A stretch of 7,077 bases of DNA from Legionellales bacterium UBA4759. Lineage in GTDB: Bacteria; Pseudomonadota; Gammaproteobacteria; Legionellales; Legionellaceae. This document shows positions 6,699 to 7,077 of this stretch, piece by piece. The DNA is taken from the NCBI GenBank assembly GCA_002403515.1, contig DHHZ01000016.1, positions 1-7,077 of the forward strand, given 5' to 3'. The number at the start of each line of letters is the position of its first letter. Within the stretch, counting starts at the first letter, position 1. The position numbers and the translations under genes are program-made. Below the pieces are notes generated by a model. It saw only the letters and a list, made by a program, of their open reading frames with translations, was not told where the DNA came from and did no database searches.

Positions 6699-7077
6699 AT
6701 GTTATTTGCAACACTTAAAATGTACCAAGTGGCCTCAACTGAAGCTTACGATAACGCTCTGAAGGTCTTTTCAGCACAGTTGTACGCCCAAAAACCTGCT
6801 ACTCAAAATAAAGTAGATTTCTTATTAGAAAGGTTTTGTGCTTTACCAGACATCATAGACCCTGAAGGTTTAAAAGCTTTTACTCAAGCAAGAGCTTATG
6901 CAGTAAGTCGTTTTGTGATGACCCAGCAAGACTTTGTACAATTTATAGAACATTTTTATTTTTTATTGACTACAGAAGACACCGCCTTTAAAATCACGCC
7001 ACGCCAAAAACAAGCGATTAAAAAGGGATTGAGTGAAGTTTATTTAGGTACTATTTGTGAGCCTGGTAAAGTCACTC
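6699..7077 (+). CDS. Unrecognised protein, 3' end beyond window
   Basis: An open frame runs from ATG 6699 to the window edge, giving 126 codons without a stop. The nearest in-frame stop upstream is TAA 6678-6680. The product begins MLFATLKMYQVASTEAYDNA and looks like a soluble, mostly helical protein. It has no signal peptide, no obvious membrane segment and no motif I can name. An aromatic-rich stretch lies at about 79-90 (FVQFIEHFYFLL). Near the visible end is a basic segment (residues 98-109, KITPRQKQAIKK). Codon use is less biased than in atpA and atpD: the four Arg codons are AGG, AGA, CGT and CGC. The SD is weak (GGTG, 6688-6691). A start at the in-frame ATG 6720 is possible. A candidate promoter upstream suggests transcription independent of the atp operon. 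It is not glmU, the common neighbour of atpC in gammaproteobacteria. Function unknown. Confidence 0.75.
   Translation, partial: MLFATLKMYQVASTEAYDNALKVFSAQLYAQKPATQNKVDFLLERFCALPDIIDPEGLKAFTQARAYAVSRFVMTQQDFVQFIEHFYFLLTTEDTAFKITPRQKQAIKKGLSEVYLGTICEPGKVT

Noticed and set aside
6686..6718. Ten-codon open frame (MVSDYVICNT) overlapping the start of the downstream gene, a possible leader peptide
   Set aside because: No SD before it, no run of regulatory codons and no attenuator-like structure; short frames like this are expected by chance.

Overview
This window holds most of a bacterial F-type (F1Fo) ATP synthase operon, all on the + strand, in the classic proteobacterial order atpB-atpE-atpF-atpH-atpA-atpG-atpD-atpC (subunits a, c, b, delta, alpha, gamma, beta, epsilon). 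The proteins align from memory almost end to end with the Escherichia coli subunits. Together with the gene order and the separate b and delta genes, this points to a gammaproteobacterium. The DNA is A+T-rich. The c subunit has an N-terminal extension and a C-terminal tail resembling those I recall from Legionella and Coxiella relatives, so a Legionellales-like host is my best guess. That placement is from memory and tentative.

Layout: 1-809 is atpB, whose 5' end lies outside the window. 852-1127 is atpE, after an A/T-rich leader with a strong Shine-Dalgarno (SD). 1131-1154 is a hairpin between atpE and atpF. 1176-1655 is atpF (GTG start), 1662-2219 atpH and 2247-3794 atpA. 3804-3821 is a second hairpin. 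3843-4706 is atpG, 4718-6094 atpD and 6106-6531 atpC. A third hairpin at 6539-6562 is a probable operon end. 6532-6698 is non-coding and holds a good sigma70-type promoter candidate. A gene starting at 6699 runs off the right edge and I do not recognise it.

How the genes work together: subunits a, b and c form the membrane Fo sector. Protons pass through half-channels in a and rotate the c ring. Rotation turns gamma and epsilon inside the alpha3beta3 head, which makes ATP. Delta and the b dimer form the stator stalk. All the catalytic and proton-handling residues I looked for are present (Arg of a, Asp66 of c, the P-loops of alpha and beta, the beta Glu-Arg pair, the alpha arginine finger), so the enzyme looks intact and H+-driven.

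I see no mobile element, CRISPR array, RNA gene or broken gene. The region is mostly ordinary housekeeping. The points worth a second look are the two internal hairpins that share a TTTA loop and the unrecognised gene downstream, where many gammaproteobacteria carry glmU.
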